From contig LNFF01000025.1 in the NCBI GenBank assembly GCA_001464585.1, forward strand, positions 1-64,000: a stretch of DNA of 64,000 nucleotides. Direction: 5' to 3'. Both the position numbers and the translations under genes were made by a program. Each line of letters begins with the position of its first letter. The first letter of the stretch is position 1. The stretch comes from Gammaproteobacteria bacterium Ga0077554. Its GTDB lineage: Bacteria; Pseudomonadota; Gammaproteobacteria; Ga0077554; Ga007554. Under the pieces are notes generated by a model. That model saw only the letters and a list, made by a program, of their open reading frames with translations, was not told the origin of the DNA and did no database searches. Shown piece by piece: positions 35,482-46,070 of the stretch.

Positions 35482-38400
35482 TTAACCCGCTAACTCACTA
35501 GCAATCATCTCGGCTTGCTTCAAAACCGTTTCGGTGGCCAGTAACTGCATGTCGGGCGGGTAGCCAAATTGGCGCAAGGTGCGCTTCACAATCACTTTCA
35601 GTTTGGCCCTCACATTTTCCTTGATCGTCCAGTCTATCGACGCATTCTCACGCACCCGCTGCGTCAGCACCACGGCCAGCTCGCGCAACTTGTCTTGCTG
35701 CATCAGTTCGCGCGCGCTGTCGTTGTTGGCCACTGCAGTGTAAAACGCATATTCAAAATCGCTCAGGCCCATGTGCTTGGCCTCATCATCTGAAGCGACG
35801 ATCTCCTTGCTGATCTTGATCAGTTCCTCCATCACCTCAGCAGCGGTCAGAATCTTGTTGTGATATTTCTTGATGGCGTTTTCAAGCATCTCCATCAAGG
35901 TTTTACTCTGTACTAGATTTTTTTTGGCGCGTGCTTTCAGTTCGTCATTGAGAAGTTTTTTCAGCACCTCCAAGGCTATGTTCTTGTGTTCATGACCTTT
36001 CAGCTCGGCCAGAAATTCGTCGGACAATATGGAAATATCCGGCTTCTTGATACCCGCCGCATCAAATACATCAATCACCTTTTCTGACACCAGCGCCTGA
36101 TCAATCACCTGGCGGATGGTGGTTTCAATCTCTTCATTGCTGCGCCCTTCGCCCCCATCGGCAAAAGAAGCGTCGAATTTGGCAAGACGCGCTTTCACTG
36201 CCTGAAAAAATCCCACTTCGTCGCGGGCACCCATAGCCTGCTCGTGCGGCACAGCGATGGCGAAAGCCAGAGAAAGCGCCGTCACCTCGTTGATATAGCG
36301 CTTTCTGCCATCCTCCAACCCGAGAATATGTTCCTCGGCTGCCAGAATCAGCGACAGTTTTTGTGCGGTATCGGCCTCAAAATAGTTTTCATAGGCAAAG
36401 CCGTGATACATGGCAGACACCACTTCCAGCTTCTCCAGCATCAGGCTCACCGCCTGTTCCTGCGCCAGAGTCGGGTCGCCCTTACCTCCCGCATCAGAAT
36501 AGAACGAGAGTGCCTCTTTCAGATCAGCGGCAATCCCCAGATAATCCACCACCAAGCCGCCCGGTTTGTCTTTGTGTACCCGGTTCACCCGAGCAATTGC
36601 CTGCATCAGGTTGTGCCCCTTCATCGGCTTGTCGATGTAGAGCGTGTGCATACTCGGCGCATCAAAACCAGTCAGCCACATATCGCGCACAATCACCAGC
36701 TTGAGCGGGTCATCGTCGTCCTTCATCCGCTCGGCCAATTGCTTGCGCTGCTCTTTGGTGGTGTGATGTTTGGCCAGCAGCGGGCCATCGCTGGAGGCGG
36801 CCGTCATCACTACCTTGATAGCGCCTTTGTTTAAATCATCGGAGTGCCACGCAGGCTTGATCTTGATGATTTCCGCATACAGCTCGGCGGCAATGCGCCG
36901 CGACATGCTCACCACCATACCCTTGCCTGCGAACACCGCCTGCCGCGCCTCGAAGTGAGCCACGATATCCTTAGCAATATTCTTGATGCGCTGTTCACTA
37001 CCGATCAGCGCCTCCATCTTCGTCCACTTGGCCTTGGCTTTCTGCATCTCGGGGACGGGCGAACCCCTGTGTTCGCCCTGTTCTGGCCTGTGTTCGCCCT
37101 GTTCTGGGCAGACACGGGGGTCTGCCCCTACATCATCAAATTCTTCGTCCAGTTCGGCAATCAGCCTTTTTCCTTCGTCACTCAAGCCCACCTTCGCCAG
37201 ACGGCTCTCGTAATAAATCCGTATCGTCGCGCCATCCTCAACCGCCTGGGCAATATCGTAGATGTCCACATAGTTGCCGAATACCGCCGGGGTGTTCACA
37301 TCGGTTTTTTCAATCGGTGTGCCGGTAAAGCCAAGGTAAGTAGCGCTGGGCAGCGCATCGCGCAGGTATTTGGCAAAGCCGTACACCACCTTCTTGCCAA
37401 TCACCTCGCCATTGGCGTCTTTCTCGTCCAGGGTCTTGGCGCTGAAGCCGTATTGCGTGCGGTGCGCCTCATCCACAATCACCACGATGTTGCGCCGGTC
37501 GGACAACAGTTCGTACACATCGCCATCGCCGGGCTGAAACTTCTGGATGGTGGAAAAGATCACTCCGCCGGAAGCCACTTTCAGCAGATCCTTCAACTGC
37601 TCCCGGTTCGCTGCCTGCACCGGCTCCTGACGCAAAAGCTGTTTGGAGGCAGCAAAGGTGTCGAACAACTGGTCGTCCAGGTCGTTGCGGTCGGTGATGA
37701 CCAATACGGTGGGGTTATCCAGCGCCAGCACAATCTTGCCGGTGTAAAACACCATGGAGAGCGACTTGCCTGAGCCTTGGGTATGCCACACCACACCGGC
37801 CTTCTTGTCACCCCTGGGTTGGTGGCCAACCCCCGGTAAACCGTAGCTGGCTGGGGTTTCACGCACACCCGCACTACCCCTGATATCTGCCGCGCGTAGC
37901 GTCGAAGCCACCGCCGCATTCACGGCGTAGTACTGGTGGTAGGCCGCCAGCTTCTTCACGGTGCTGATGCTGATGACGCCGGTTTTCGGATCTTCCTTCT
38001 TGCTCTTTTCAAAGACGATGAAGTGGCGCAGCAAATCCAGCAGCGTGGCCTTGTTCAACATGCCGAGAATCAGCGTCTCCAATTCCGGTAGGGGCAGGCT
38101 CCTGTGGTTGCCCTTCGTCATTCCGTGGCTACCAGAATCAGGGCAGGCACGGGGGCCTGCCCCTACACCGTCCGCACTCTTCCACATCATGAAACGACTC
38201 AAGCCTGCGGAAAGCGAACCCGCTTTGGCCTCCAACCCGTCGGAAATCACCAGCAAGGCATTCGAAGTGAATAAGCTGGGGATAGATTGCTTATAGGTGT
38301 CAAGCTGCTGATACGCCACCTTGATCGTGGCGTTTTCATCGGCAGCGTTTTTCAGCTCAATCACCACCAGCGGAATGCCATTGACGAACAGCACCAGATC

Positions 38401-38841
38401 GGGCCGTTTGTTCTGGCGCCCCTGGTGATCAGAATGGCCGATCACCGTGAATTGATTGGCGACAACGAACTCGTTGTTCTCGGGATGGGCAAAATCGATC
38501 AGCCACACCAGATCGCCGCGCTCGTCGCCGTCTTGCTGGCGGCTTACCTTCACGCCCTCAGTGAGCAAACGGTGGAAGGCTTCGTTATTCGCCAGCAGAT
38601 CGGGCGAACTGATGCGCTGCACTTCCTTAAGCGCAGCCTGCAACACCGCAGGCGACAACTTGGGATTGATGCGCTTGAGCGCCTGCGCCAGCCGCCCTCT
38701 CAGCAACACCTCATCATAATGACTGCGCTCTGGCTGCTTACCATCCGGTGCAATGTCCGGCGCGTAAACGTAACTGTAACCCAGGCGCTCGAATAGCTTG
38801 ATGGCGAAGTCTTCGATGGCGGATTCGGTGAGTCTAGACAT
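35482..38841 (-). CDS. hsdR: Type I restriction enzyme, R (HsdR) subunit
   Basis: Motor and nuclease subunit of a type I restriction enzyme; cuts unmethylated DNA after ATP-driven translocation. From the ATG at 38841 it has 1119 residues. The nuclease core is R-P-D-L-V-L-F (D148) and V-I-E-L-K-N (E162, K164). The helicase starts with H-T-Q-G-S-G-K-S (GSGKS 356-360), then D-E-A-H-R, F-T-G-T-P-I, and T-G-F-D-A-P-S. It carries two extra translated palindromes: about residues 225-251 (V-G-A-G-P-R-A-C-P...) and about 571-597 (V-G-A-D-P-R-V-C-P...). These lie outside the motifs. The frame is open upstream to 38892 but the ATG at 38841 starts the conserved M-S-R-L-T-E-S. It overlaps the RAYT stop by 8 bases. 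Confidence 0.94.
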   Translation of the reverse strand: MSRLTESAIEDFAIKLFERLGYSYVYAPDIAPDGKQPERSHYDEVLLRGRLAQALKRINPKLSPAVLQAALKEVQRISSPDLLANNEAFHRLLTEGVKVSRQQDGDERGDLVWLIDFAHPENNEFVVANQFTVIGHSDHQGRQNKRPDLVLFVNGIPLVVIELKNAADENATIKVAYQQLDTYKQSIPSLFTSNALLVISDGLEAKAGSLSAGLSRFMMWKSADGVGAGPRACPDSGSHGMTKGNHRSLPLPELETLILGMLNKATLLDLLRHFIVFEKSKKEDPKTGVISISTVKKLAAYHQYYAVNAAVASTLRAADIRGSAGVRETPASYGLPGVGHQPRGDKKAGVVWHTQGSGKSLSMVFYTGKIVLALDNPTVLVITDRNDLDDQLFDTFAASKQLLRQEPVQAANREQLKDLLKVASGGVIFSTIQKFQPGDGDVYELLSDRRNIVVIVDEAHRTQYGFSAKTLDEKDANGEVIGKKVVYGFAKYLRDALPSATYLGFTGTPIEKTDVNTPAVFGNYVDIYDIAQAVEDGATIRIYYESRLAKVGLSDEGKRLIAELDEEFDDVGADPRVCPEQGEHRPEQGEHRGSPVPEMQKAKAKWTKMEALIGSEQRIKNIAKDIVAHFEARQAVFAGKGMVVSMSRRIAAELYAEIIKIKPAWHSDDLNKGAIKVVMTAASSDGPLLAKHHTTKEQRKQLAERMKDDDDPLKLVIVRDMWLTGFDAPSMHTLYIDKPMKGHNLMQAIARVNRVHKDKPGGLVVDYLGIAADLKEALSFYSDAGGKGDPTLAQEQAVSLMLEKLEVVSAMYHGFAYENYFEADTAQKLSLILAAEEHILGLEDGRKRYINEVTALSLAFAIAVPHEQAMGARDEVGFFQAVKARLAKFDASFADGGEGRSNEEIETTIRQVIDQALVSEKVIDVFDAAGIKKPDISILSDEFLAELKGHEHKNIALEVLKKLLNDELKARAKKNLVQSKTLMEMLENAIKKYHNKILTAAEVMEELIKISKEIVASDDEAKHMGLSDFEYAFYTAVANNDSARELMQQDKLRELAVVLTQRVRENASIDWTIKENVRAKLKVIVKRTLRQFGYPPDMQLLATETVLKQAEMIASELAG
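37053..37131. repeat. Family A palindromic repeat inside hsdR (copy 2)
   Basis: 79 bp. The right arm ends GTCTGCCCCTAC (37131); the left arm is degenerate (GGACGGGCGAACCCC). Between the arms a 21-bp unit is directly repeated, giving (P-E-Q-G-E-H-R) twice in the protein. Translated from the coding strand it starts V-G-A-D-P-R-V-C-P. Confidence 0.85.
38088..38166. repeat. Family A palindromic repeat inside hsdR (copy 1)
   Basis: 79 bp bounded by GTAGGGGC (38088) and GCCCCTAC (38166), with 27-bp arms that match imperfectly. Read in the coding direction it gives V-G-A-G-P-R-A-C-P-D-S-G-S-H-G and ends L-P-L-P. The second arm is read in a different frame from the other copies. Confidence 0.9.
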
Positions 38842-39379
38842 GATAGCTATCTTCTTCCCACCGTTGGGGATTGGTCTGGATGTATTCGGCAATTTTCAAA
38901 TACGAATCCTCGTCGCGGATGATATGTTCGTAATAATTGCGTTGCCATAATTTAGCTGGAAATAATTGCCAACCATTTTGTTTAACGCCATCCGTATATT
39001 GTTTCGTGGTCATGGTTTTGAATCGGTGAACCACATCAGGTAACGAAAACCCCGTAGGGGCACCCCCCCGTGGTTGCCCTTCACCAACAGGGCAGGCACG
39101 GGGGCCTGCCCCTACGATTATGACAATTCCATGGATGTGGTTTGGCATCACAACAAATTGGTCAATTTCAACGCCGCAGTAATGCGCCGGAATTTGATCC
39201 CATATGGTGCGTACCATTTTCCCTGCATCGTTCAAATTCATTTCACCATTTTCAATATCACCAAATAGACACAGGCGGTCTTGCGTGCAAATGGTCACGA
39301 AATACAGCCCTTTTTGCGAGTAATCATACCCACGCAACCGAATGGAACGGCGATGGTGAATATCCGGGTTGTATTTCAT
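38834..39379 (-). CDS. REP-associated tyrosine transposase (RAYT, Y1/HUH family)
   Basis: Single-strand DNA transposase of the TnpA_REP group, 181 residues. The HUH motif is M-P-N-H-I-H-G (H81 and H83), and the catalytic tyrosine is in L-W-Q-R-N-Y-Y-E-H-I-I-R (Y149 or Y150). Such enzymes are linked to the spread of REP palindromes. This one itself contains a family A repeat between the HUH motif and the next helix (residues about 89-109, V-G-A-G-P-R-A-C-P-V-G-E-G). It lies inside the restriction operon, ending 8 bases into hsdR, with its start 6 bases from the rhuM/Fic stop. That close spacing suggests it is expressed with the operon. Confidence 0.9.
   Translation of the reverse strand: MKYNPDIHHRRSIRLRGYDYSQKGLYFVTICTQDRLCLFGDIENGEMNLNDAGKMVRTIWDQIPAHYCGVEIDQFVVMPNHIHGIVIIVGAGPRACPVGEGQPRGGAPTGFSLPDVVHRFKTMTTKQYTDGVKQNGWQLFPAKLWQRNYYEHIIRDEDSYLKIAEYIQTNPQRWEEDSYHV
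39054..39115. repeat. Family A palindromic repeat inside the RAYT gene
   Basis: 62 bp from GTAGGGGC (39054) to GCCCCTAC (39115). Translated from the coding strand: V-G-A-G-P-R-A-C-P then G-Q-P-R-G-G-A-P-T. The arms are imperfect 27-bp inverted repeats. Confidence 0.9.
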
Positions 39380-39385
39380 TTTCCC

Positions 39386-40366
39386 CTACACATTTTCCTG
39401 CACGCTCAACATATTCATTATCAGGCGAATCAGCGTTTCTTTCTGCTTGGGGTCGGACTCCGCCACCAGCAGCGTCAGTGCCGCCAGGCCAGTGTCGTTG
39501 ATGACCGCTTCCCCTTGCGCATTCAACAAACGGCCATTGCGATGCAGAAAGTCCACAAACAAAAACGCCCCGCTGCGCTTGTTGCCATCCGAAAACGGGT
39601 GGTTTTTCACCATAAAATACAGCAAGTGCGCCGCCTTGCTTTCCACTGTCGGATAAGCAGGTTCGCCAAACACCGACTGGTCAAGATTGCCCAGAATCGC
39701 CGACAACCCATCCCCGCGCGGCTGGGCGAACAAATTGGTCGCCTCGCCCCGCGCCAGCAACGACTGCTTCAACGCCTGCAAAGATGCCGTGGCGTCGGAC
39801 TCGGCAGGCAAACGCCCGCCGGACTGACCCGCAGGCTCCGCCAGCATCCCCTCATCATAGCGCTGCAACCAGAGAAAGGTTTGCGTGTAGCGGCTGACAA
39901 TCTCCACCAGTCCGCTGCCCGCCTCTGCACTCAGCTCCGGTGATCGCGCCGCCTTGCGAATCAAGGCCAGCGCCTGCTGTAACTCGGCGGCGTTTTGGTC
40001 AAAGCGGGACTGGTTCAGCGTATAGCCCTGCACCAGGTGTTGGCGCAACACTTGGGTCGCCCAGCGTCTAAACTGCACGCCCCGCTCAGACTTGATACGG
40101 TAACCGACAGAAATCACCACATCCAGATCATGATAGACAACCGGCTTGTCAGAATTTGCAATATGCATTTTTTGCATATTGCTTTTTTCTGAAAGCTCGC
40201 CTTCAGATAAGGCATTGCGAATATGACGCGAGACAACCGACTGATCCCGCCCGAACAACTCTACCATCTGCGCTTGCGACAGCCACACCGTATCCTGATC
40301 CAGAGTTACCTCTAGCCGCACCACGCCATCTGCGGCTTGAAAAATCTGAATTTTTGACTCTTTCAT
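39386..40366 (-). CDS. RhuM-type protein with C-terminal Fic/Doc domain
   Basis: A 326-residue protein. The N-terminal part (V-W-L-S-Q-A-Q-M-V-E-L-F-G-R-D-Q-S-V-V-S, then V-Y-H-D-L-D-V-V-I-S-V-G-Y-R-I-K-S) is the RhuM virulence-factor-type domain with a probable DNA-binding N terminus. The C-terminal domain has the Fic motif H-P-F-S-D-G-N-K-R-S, expected to transfer AMP or phosphate to protein side chains. Genes of this kind are often found inside type I restriction operons. It could act as a toxin-like guard or a regulator; no antitoxin-type inhibitory helix is evident. It lies between hsdS and the RAYT gene. Confidence 0.88.
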   Translation of the reverse strand: MKESKIQIFQAADGVVRLEVTLDQDTVWLSQAQMVELFGRDQSVVSRHIRNALSEGELSEKSNMQKMHIANSDKPVVYHDLDVVISVGYRIKSERGVQFRRWATQVLRQHLVQGYTLNQSRFDQNAAELQQALALIRKAARSPELSAEAGSGLVEIVSRYTQTFLWLQRYDEGMLAEPAGQSGGRLPAESDATASLQALKQSLLARGEATNLFAQPRGDGLSAILGNLDQSVFGEPAYPTVESKAAHLLYFMVKNHPFSDGNKRSGAFLFVDFLHRNGRLLNAQGEAVINDTGLAALTLLVAESDPKQKETLIRLIMNMLSVQENV

Positions 40367-40392
40367 CGCGTCTCCTTTCCCGTTTTTCTACG

Positions 40393-41546
40393 CTATAAGT
40401 CCAAAGCCACCCTCACTTCGCCGCTCATCAGCTTGGGCAACAGGGTGTCGCGGAGTTTTTCGAGGGTGCGGATTTGTGTCAAGACGTGGAGTTTTTTCAT
40501 GAAATACCCAGACACCATTTTCTCGAAGTCTTGAATTGCCTCATGGGGTGGGACAGTAATCACAATATCCCGAAAAGTAGCTGTCGTTATTGTGTCAAAG
40601 ACGCTGCCATAGGCGGATGAACGAAGCTCACTTACCGCGTGGTTTATCAGCAAGTAGGTGAAAAAAAAGCAGCCTTCCACCTGGGGCAATATCCCATAGT
40701 TTGACTGGCTATAGGTCATCGGTTTTGACAGAAGCGCATATTTTCCAACAGTTCCTCTTGCAGAAATCACGGTAGCGAATCTAGGCAATAATTTTGCAGA
40801 ACTATTTACAAGCCCTTCTTGAGTGATCGTTTTTTCAGAAGAAACAACAAATGATTTATGGCTTGAGGCAATGTCTCCCCCAGATAGCCATGGTATTTCT
40901 CCATCCCAATATTCAGCTACTGAAGTTTTAGGCGTTCCACCACCGACAAGCTCAATAACATCGAGTAGGTTCTTCCCCACCCAATCCTCCTGCGCCTCTT
41001 CCACGAACCACTGACGGAACAGGGTTTCGGCCATGGCTTCGAGGGTTTGGTTCTGGCGGTGCAGCAGGTCGATTTTGTCGTCGAGGCTGCTGAGCACGGC
41101 GGCGATGGCTTTTTGCTCGTCACGCTCTGGAATTCTCCATTTTGTATCTTTGAGAAAATTCCAATCAGCCCTTGGCATACGAGAACCGCCCTCACTAGCA
41201 TTGGCAGTATCAATGAATTCCCAATTAGCCAAGAAATAAAACACAAAATCTTGTAAGCAATTTTTCTTTGCTCGCACGACCCAAATGTCAGTTGAGCAAA
41301 CGCCATCAAATTTTGCTTTTACAACCTTCCGAAAATATGGCCTCAATTTCCCGAATAAAATATCGCCAGTTTTAAAGAAAAACTTGTTGCTGGCGATCTC
41401 GGATGAATGTCCAACTGAATTTAAACGCAACCTCTCTTGCTCTATGTGCTCTAGACCAATGTAGTTGAAGTCGGCATTTTGATCCGGTTTGAACTGGTCT
41501 TTACCAAGTTCAACGAAGTCAGAAAGTTTCAACTCCCGCCACCCAT

Positions 41547-41550
<4 letters not shown>
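40393..41550 (-). CDS. hsdS: Type I restriction-modification specificity (HsdS) subunit
   Basis: DNA-recognition subunit with two target-recognition domains. The 385-residue protein has TRD1 at about 1-150, the central conserved region [23 protein letters not shown] with Q[10 protein letters not shown], TRD2 (V-G-G-G-T-P-K-T at its start), and the C-terminal repeat [15 protein letters not shown]. Its bipartite target cannot be read from sequence. It starts inside the hsdM stop (ATGA overlap) and so is coupled to hsdM. Average for the family in length. Confidence 0.93.
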
Positions 41551-43175
<1,625 letters not shown>

Positions 43176-43278
43176 GAGTTTTATGGTTCTTTTGTCTGGC
43201 AATGGTGGGAACGATGTCGAGGTTGTAGTATTGGGTGCGGTATACCTTGTCATGCCGCGCAGTAGTCTGCTCTTTATT

Positions 43279-43358
43279 GTGGCGCGTAACACAGTATCAC
43301 GCCACTTTATTTGGCACGCAATAACTTTTTGCGCCACTTTAGTGGTTTATTTGGCGCG
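43279..43358 (-). promoter_or_regulatory. hsd promoter with repeated GTGGCGC-type sites
   Basis: On the minus strand, GCGCCAAATAAA, GTGCCAAATAAAGTGGCG and GCGCCACAATAAA follow one another, with GTGGCG and CGCCAC facing each other. They overlap a plausible sigma-70 promoter: TTGCGT (43321-43316), 17-base spacer, GATACT (43298-43293). This looks like an operator array for a repressor or activator of the restriction operon, about 110 bases before the hsdM start. Confidence 0.5.
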
Positions 43359-43382
43359 TTTCGTGACTGTCGTGCCATATCG

Positions 43383-44879
43383 TTATACATCACTGGTTGT
43401 GTCATCAATGGTTTCTGCATATTTCGGCATGGCGTGTTGCCACAGGCGGTAACGCTCCTGCAGGGCAGGGCTAGGGGCGGGCGTGAAAATCGTGTCAGGC
43501 ATGGATTCTGGGCTGTGCCTATAATTGTGCAGACCCCAAGGATCGGACATTATTTCTTGCCCGGCCAGTAAAAACGCCATGCCGCGTGCAGTGGCTTCGC
43601 ATTCTGCGGGACGGCACACAGGCAGGCCGCAAAGGTCGGCGAGGCGTTGGCACAGGCCATTGAGTGTGGCCAAGCCACCGCTGATGACGATGGTGCGTGG
43701 TGCAGGGCAAGCGCTTTCCATTTCGTGCAGGTTGGCGTGCAGCAGAAACACGATGCTTTCAACGACAGCCACCATCTTTTCCCACGCTTCGCCTGTGCCA
43801 ATAAACCGCGATTGAAAATCGGCTATCCAGTACGGTGCGCCCAGGCCGGAGACGCCATTGAGGAACAGGGGTGGGTGGGTGTTGTGAGCCAACCAATTTT
43901 CCATATTAGATTTGACATTGGCTAAACCCAGCGTTTTACTGGCCCATTGCAGGGCGCTGGCGGCGCCGTTGACGGTGCCTTCGAGTGTGTAGGTGGTATG
44001 TTCGGCGGTTTGCATGACGACGCTGCTGAGCAGGCGCGAATGATGAGGCCGTTGTTGGGTAACGCGCTGCACAAATGCGCCGGTGCCGACATTGATATAC
44101 ACGATGTCTGGCTGTGGCGGGCCAAAGGCGAACAGGGCGGCGGATTGGTCGCCATTGGTCACGGTGAGTGGAATGGAAAAATCATTGATACGCAGATGAC
44201 CGAAGCTGTGCCGGGTAGATACACAGCGCGGCAGAAGTGTGCGTGGCACACCGAACAGTGCCAGCAACTCATCATCCCAGTCGCCCGTGCTGATGTTCCA
44301 TAATAAAGTGCGTGACGCATTGGCGGGGTCGGCGAGCAGCGGGCGTTCTTCCAGTAAGTGGAATAACACAAAACTCGCCAAAGGGCCACAGGCCAGCGTG
44401 CCGTTGTGCTGGGCGGTACGGACGGCGGGTAGGTGATCCAGGCACCAGCGCAGTTTGCTGGCGCCATAATGCGCGTTGAGGAATAGCCCGGTTTTTTGAT
44501 GAATCGCCTGTCGCTGTGATTCGAATTGTTGTAACTGGTGATGTGCGCGTCGATCTTGCCAACTGATAATTGGCGATACTGCTGCGCCAGTAGTATTGTC
44601 CCAGCATGCCAGGCTGGAACGCTGGGTGGCCAACCCGGCGGCAACGATATCTGTGCTGCGCGCGCCAAGCTGGGTGATGACGTTGCTGATGGCGGTGCGC
44701 AATGAAGTGATGAGTTCATGTGGGTCGTGTTCCACCCAGTCAGATTGAGGGTGGTTGACACCGATAGGCTGAAAGTCACTAACGATTATTTTGCCGCTGG
44801 CATCAAATACCAATGCGCGACTGGCGTGGCCGCCTTGATCGAGAGTGAGGTAAAGGCTGCTGTTAGTGGCCCATTTCAT
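43383..44879 (-). CDS. FGGY-family carbohydrate kinase (glycerol-kinase-like)
   Basis: Sugar or polyol kinase of 498 residues. The first ATP loop is L-T-L-D-Q-G-G-H-A-S-R-A; G-L-A-T-Q-R-S-S and W-Q-D-R-R-A follow; V-T-N-G-D-Q-S-A-A-L-F and Y-I-N-V-G-T-G-A-F mark the second half; V-I-S-G-G-L-A is the late glycine loop and R-P-A-E-C-E-A-T-A-R-G-M-A the closing block. The layout is close to glycerol kinase but the glycerol-binding block near W-E-H-D-P is modified (W-V-E-H-D-P-H-E). Substrate uncertain; glycerol is one option. Confidence 0.85.
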   Translation of the reverse strand: MKWATNSSLYLTLDQGGHASRALVFDASGKIIVSDFQPIGVNHPQSDWVEHDPHELITSLRTAISNVITQLGARSTDIVAAGLATQRSSLACWDNTTGAAVSPIISWQDRRAHHQLQQFESQRQAIHQKTGLFLNAHYGASKLRWCLDHLPAVRTAQHNGTLACGPLASFVLFHLLEERPLLADPANASRTLLWNISTGDWDDELLALFGVPRTLLPRCVSTRHSFGHLRINDFSIPLTVTNGDQSAALFAFGPPQPDIVYINVGTGAFVQRVTQQRPHHSRLLSSVVMQTAEHTTYTLEGTVNGAASALQWASKTLGLANVKSNMENWLAHNTHPPLFLNGVSGLGAPYWIADFQSRFIGTGEAWEKMVAVVESIVFLLHANLHEMESACPAPRTIVISGGLATLNGLCQRLADLCGLPVCRPAECEATARGMAFLLAGQEIMSDPWGLHNYRHSPESMPDTIFTPAPSPALQERYRLWQHAMPKYAETIDDTTSDV

Positions 44880-44896
44880 AAAAACAATTACATTTT

Positions 44897-44966
44897 TGTC
44901 ATTTCGAACGAAGTGAGAAATCTATTGTGATAGTTACCAGGATCTCTCCCGGCGGTCGAGATGACA
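44897..44966. repeat. Dispersed GTCATTTCG palindromic repeat, copy 3
   Basis: TGTCATTTCGAACGAAG at the left and GGTCGAGATGACA at the right, with AGAAATC and GATCTCT inside. It lies between the NudJ and kinase genes. Confidence 0.65.
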
Positions 44967-44987
44967 GGGAAATTAAGAAATGGACCA

Positions 44988-45458
44988 CTAGGCCGCCGCG
45001 TGACGCTCATCAAGGTGAAGGTCGCTGATAATCTCCAGCGGGTAGCGCTTGCCCGCCAGGTAGTCGTCAATGCACTGGATTACCAGTGGGCTGCGTAAAC
45101 GGTCGGCTTGCGCCATTAGCGCGGCGCGTGGCATCCACAGCGCACGTACAATGCCTGTGTCGAGTTTGAGCAGGGGGTCATGGCCATGGCAGGTGCCCGT
45201 AAAGCAGGCGCGCAAATAGGTGCTGCCTTTTTGCGGGTGTTGCCAGCGGTAGAAACCGATCAGCGCAGTTGGTACAAAACGCCACGCCGTTTCTTCCAGG
45301 GTTTCGCGGATCGCCGCAGCGATCAGCCCTTCGCCTTCGTCGAGGTGTCCCGCAGGCTGGTTATAAACAAGTCGGCCTTCGCTTTTTTCTTCCACCATCA
45401 AAAAGCAGCCTTCGCGTTCAATGACGGCGGCAACGGTGACATGCGGTTTCCAGGTCAT
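44988..45458 (-). CDS. nudJ: NUDIX hydrolase, NudJ-like
   Basis: Hydrolyses nucleoside di/triphosphates or HMP pyrophosphate, 156 residues from the ATG at 45458. The Nudix box is [22 protein letters not shown], followed by a C-terminal helix typical of NudJ. The frame is open upstream to 45524, but the ATG at 45458 overlaps the rluE stop (ATGA) and starts the domain M-T-W-K-P-H-V-T-V. rluE, nudJ and icd are neighbours in many gammaproteobacteria. Confidence 0.87.
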   Translation of the reverse strand: MTWKPHVTVAAVIEREGCFLMVEEKSEGRLVYNQPAGHLDEGEGLIAAAIRETLEETAWRFVPTALIGFYRWQHPQKGSTYLRACFTGTCHGHDPLLKLDTGIVRALWMPRAALMAQADRLRSPLVIQCIDDYLAGKRYPLEIISDLHLDERHAAA

Positions 45459-46051
45459 GGGGATGTTTTCCTTGTGCGATGGGTTTGCGGTATGTCCTGT
45501 ATCGGCAAAAAACTCTCTTTCCACGAGCCGGGCGCGAGATTGTCCAGCGTCCAGTCGCCGATAGCATAGCGTATCAAACGCAGGGTGGGGTGGCCCACCG
45601 CCGCAGTCATGCGCCGTACCTGGCGATTGCGCCCCTCGCTGATTTTAAGCTCAATCCACGCAGTGGGGATAGTCTCCCGGTGACGGATCGGCGGGGAGCG
45701 TGGCCAAATATTTGCGGGTTCCATCATCAGGCGTGCCTGGGCAGGCGCTGTCTTGCCGTCATTCAGCATAACGCCCTGTTTTAGTGCCTGCAATGCAGCG
45801 GCGTCCGGCGCGCCTTCCACTTGTGCCCAATAAGTCTTTTCCATTTTGTATCGCGGATCGCTGATGCGGTGTTGCAGCACACCATCGTCGGTGAGCACCA
45901 CCAGACCCTCGCTGTCGTAATCCAGCCGTCCAGCGGGGTAAACCTCGGGCAAATCAATATAATCCGCCAGGGTTTCACGCCCCGCTTCATCGGTGAACTG
46001 GGTCAGCACGTCATAAGGCTTGTTGAACAGGATAATTTTTGGCATGGGCAT
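45455..46051 (-). CDS. rluE: 23S rRNA pseudouridine synthase RluE
   Basis: Converts uridine 2457 of 23S rRNA to pseudouridine. The 198-residue protein reads [10 protein letters not shown] at the start and has the catalytic motif [18 protein letters not shown], then K-x-Y-W-A-Q-V-E-G, and [10 protein letters not shown]. No S4 domain, as in RluE. Start: the ATG at 46051 has GGTGG 8 bases before it; the ATG at 46045 is the alternative. Sequence upstream of 46051 is open but belongs to a family B repeat. Confidence 0.92.
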   Translation of the reverse strand: MPMPKIILFNKPYDVLTQFTDEAGRETLADYIDLPEVYPAGRLDYDSEGLVVLTDDGVLQHRISDPRYKMEKTYWAQVEGAPDAAALQALKQGVMLNDGKTAPAQARLMMEPANIWPRSPPIRHRETIPTAWIELKISEGRNRQVRRMTAAVGHPTLRLIRYAIGDWTLDNLAPGSWKESFLPIQDIPQTHRTRKTSP

Positions 46052-46070
46052 ATTATACCACCCACACGCT

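Noticed and set aside
36844-37773. Long open frame on the plus strand opposite hsdR (about 309 codons)
   Set aside because: It is the antisense shadow of hsdR, whose frame has clear family motifs; no protein family is visible in the antisense frame.
37800-37885. Apparent third extra segment in HsdR (G-S-A-G-V-R-E-T-P-A-S-Y-G-L-P-G-V-G-H-Q-P)
   Set aside because: Similar segments (E-x-P-x-S-Y-G-L-P-G-V) are common in this HsdR subgroup just before the Walker A motif, and no GTAGGGGC arm is present, so it is not a family A insert.
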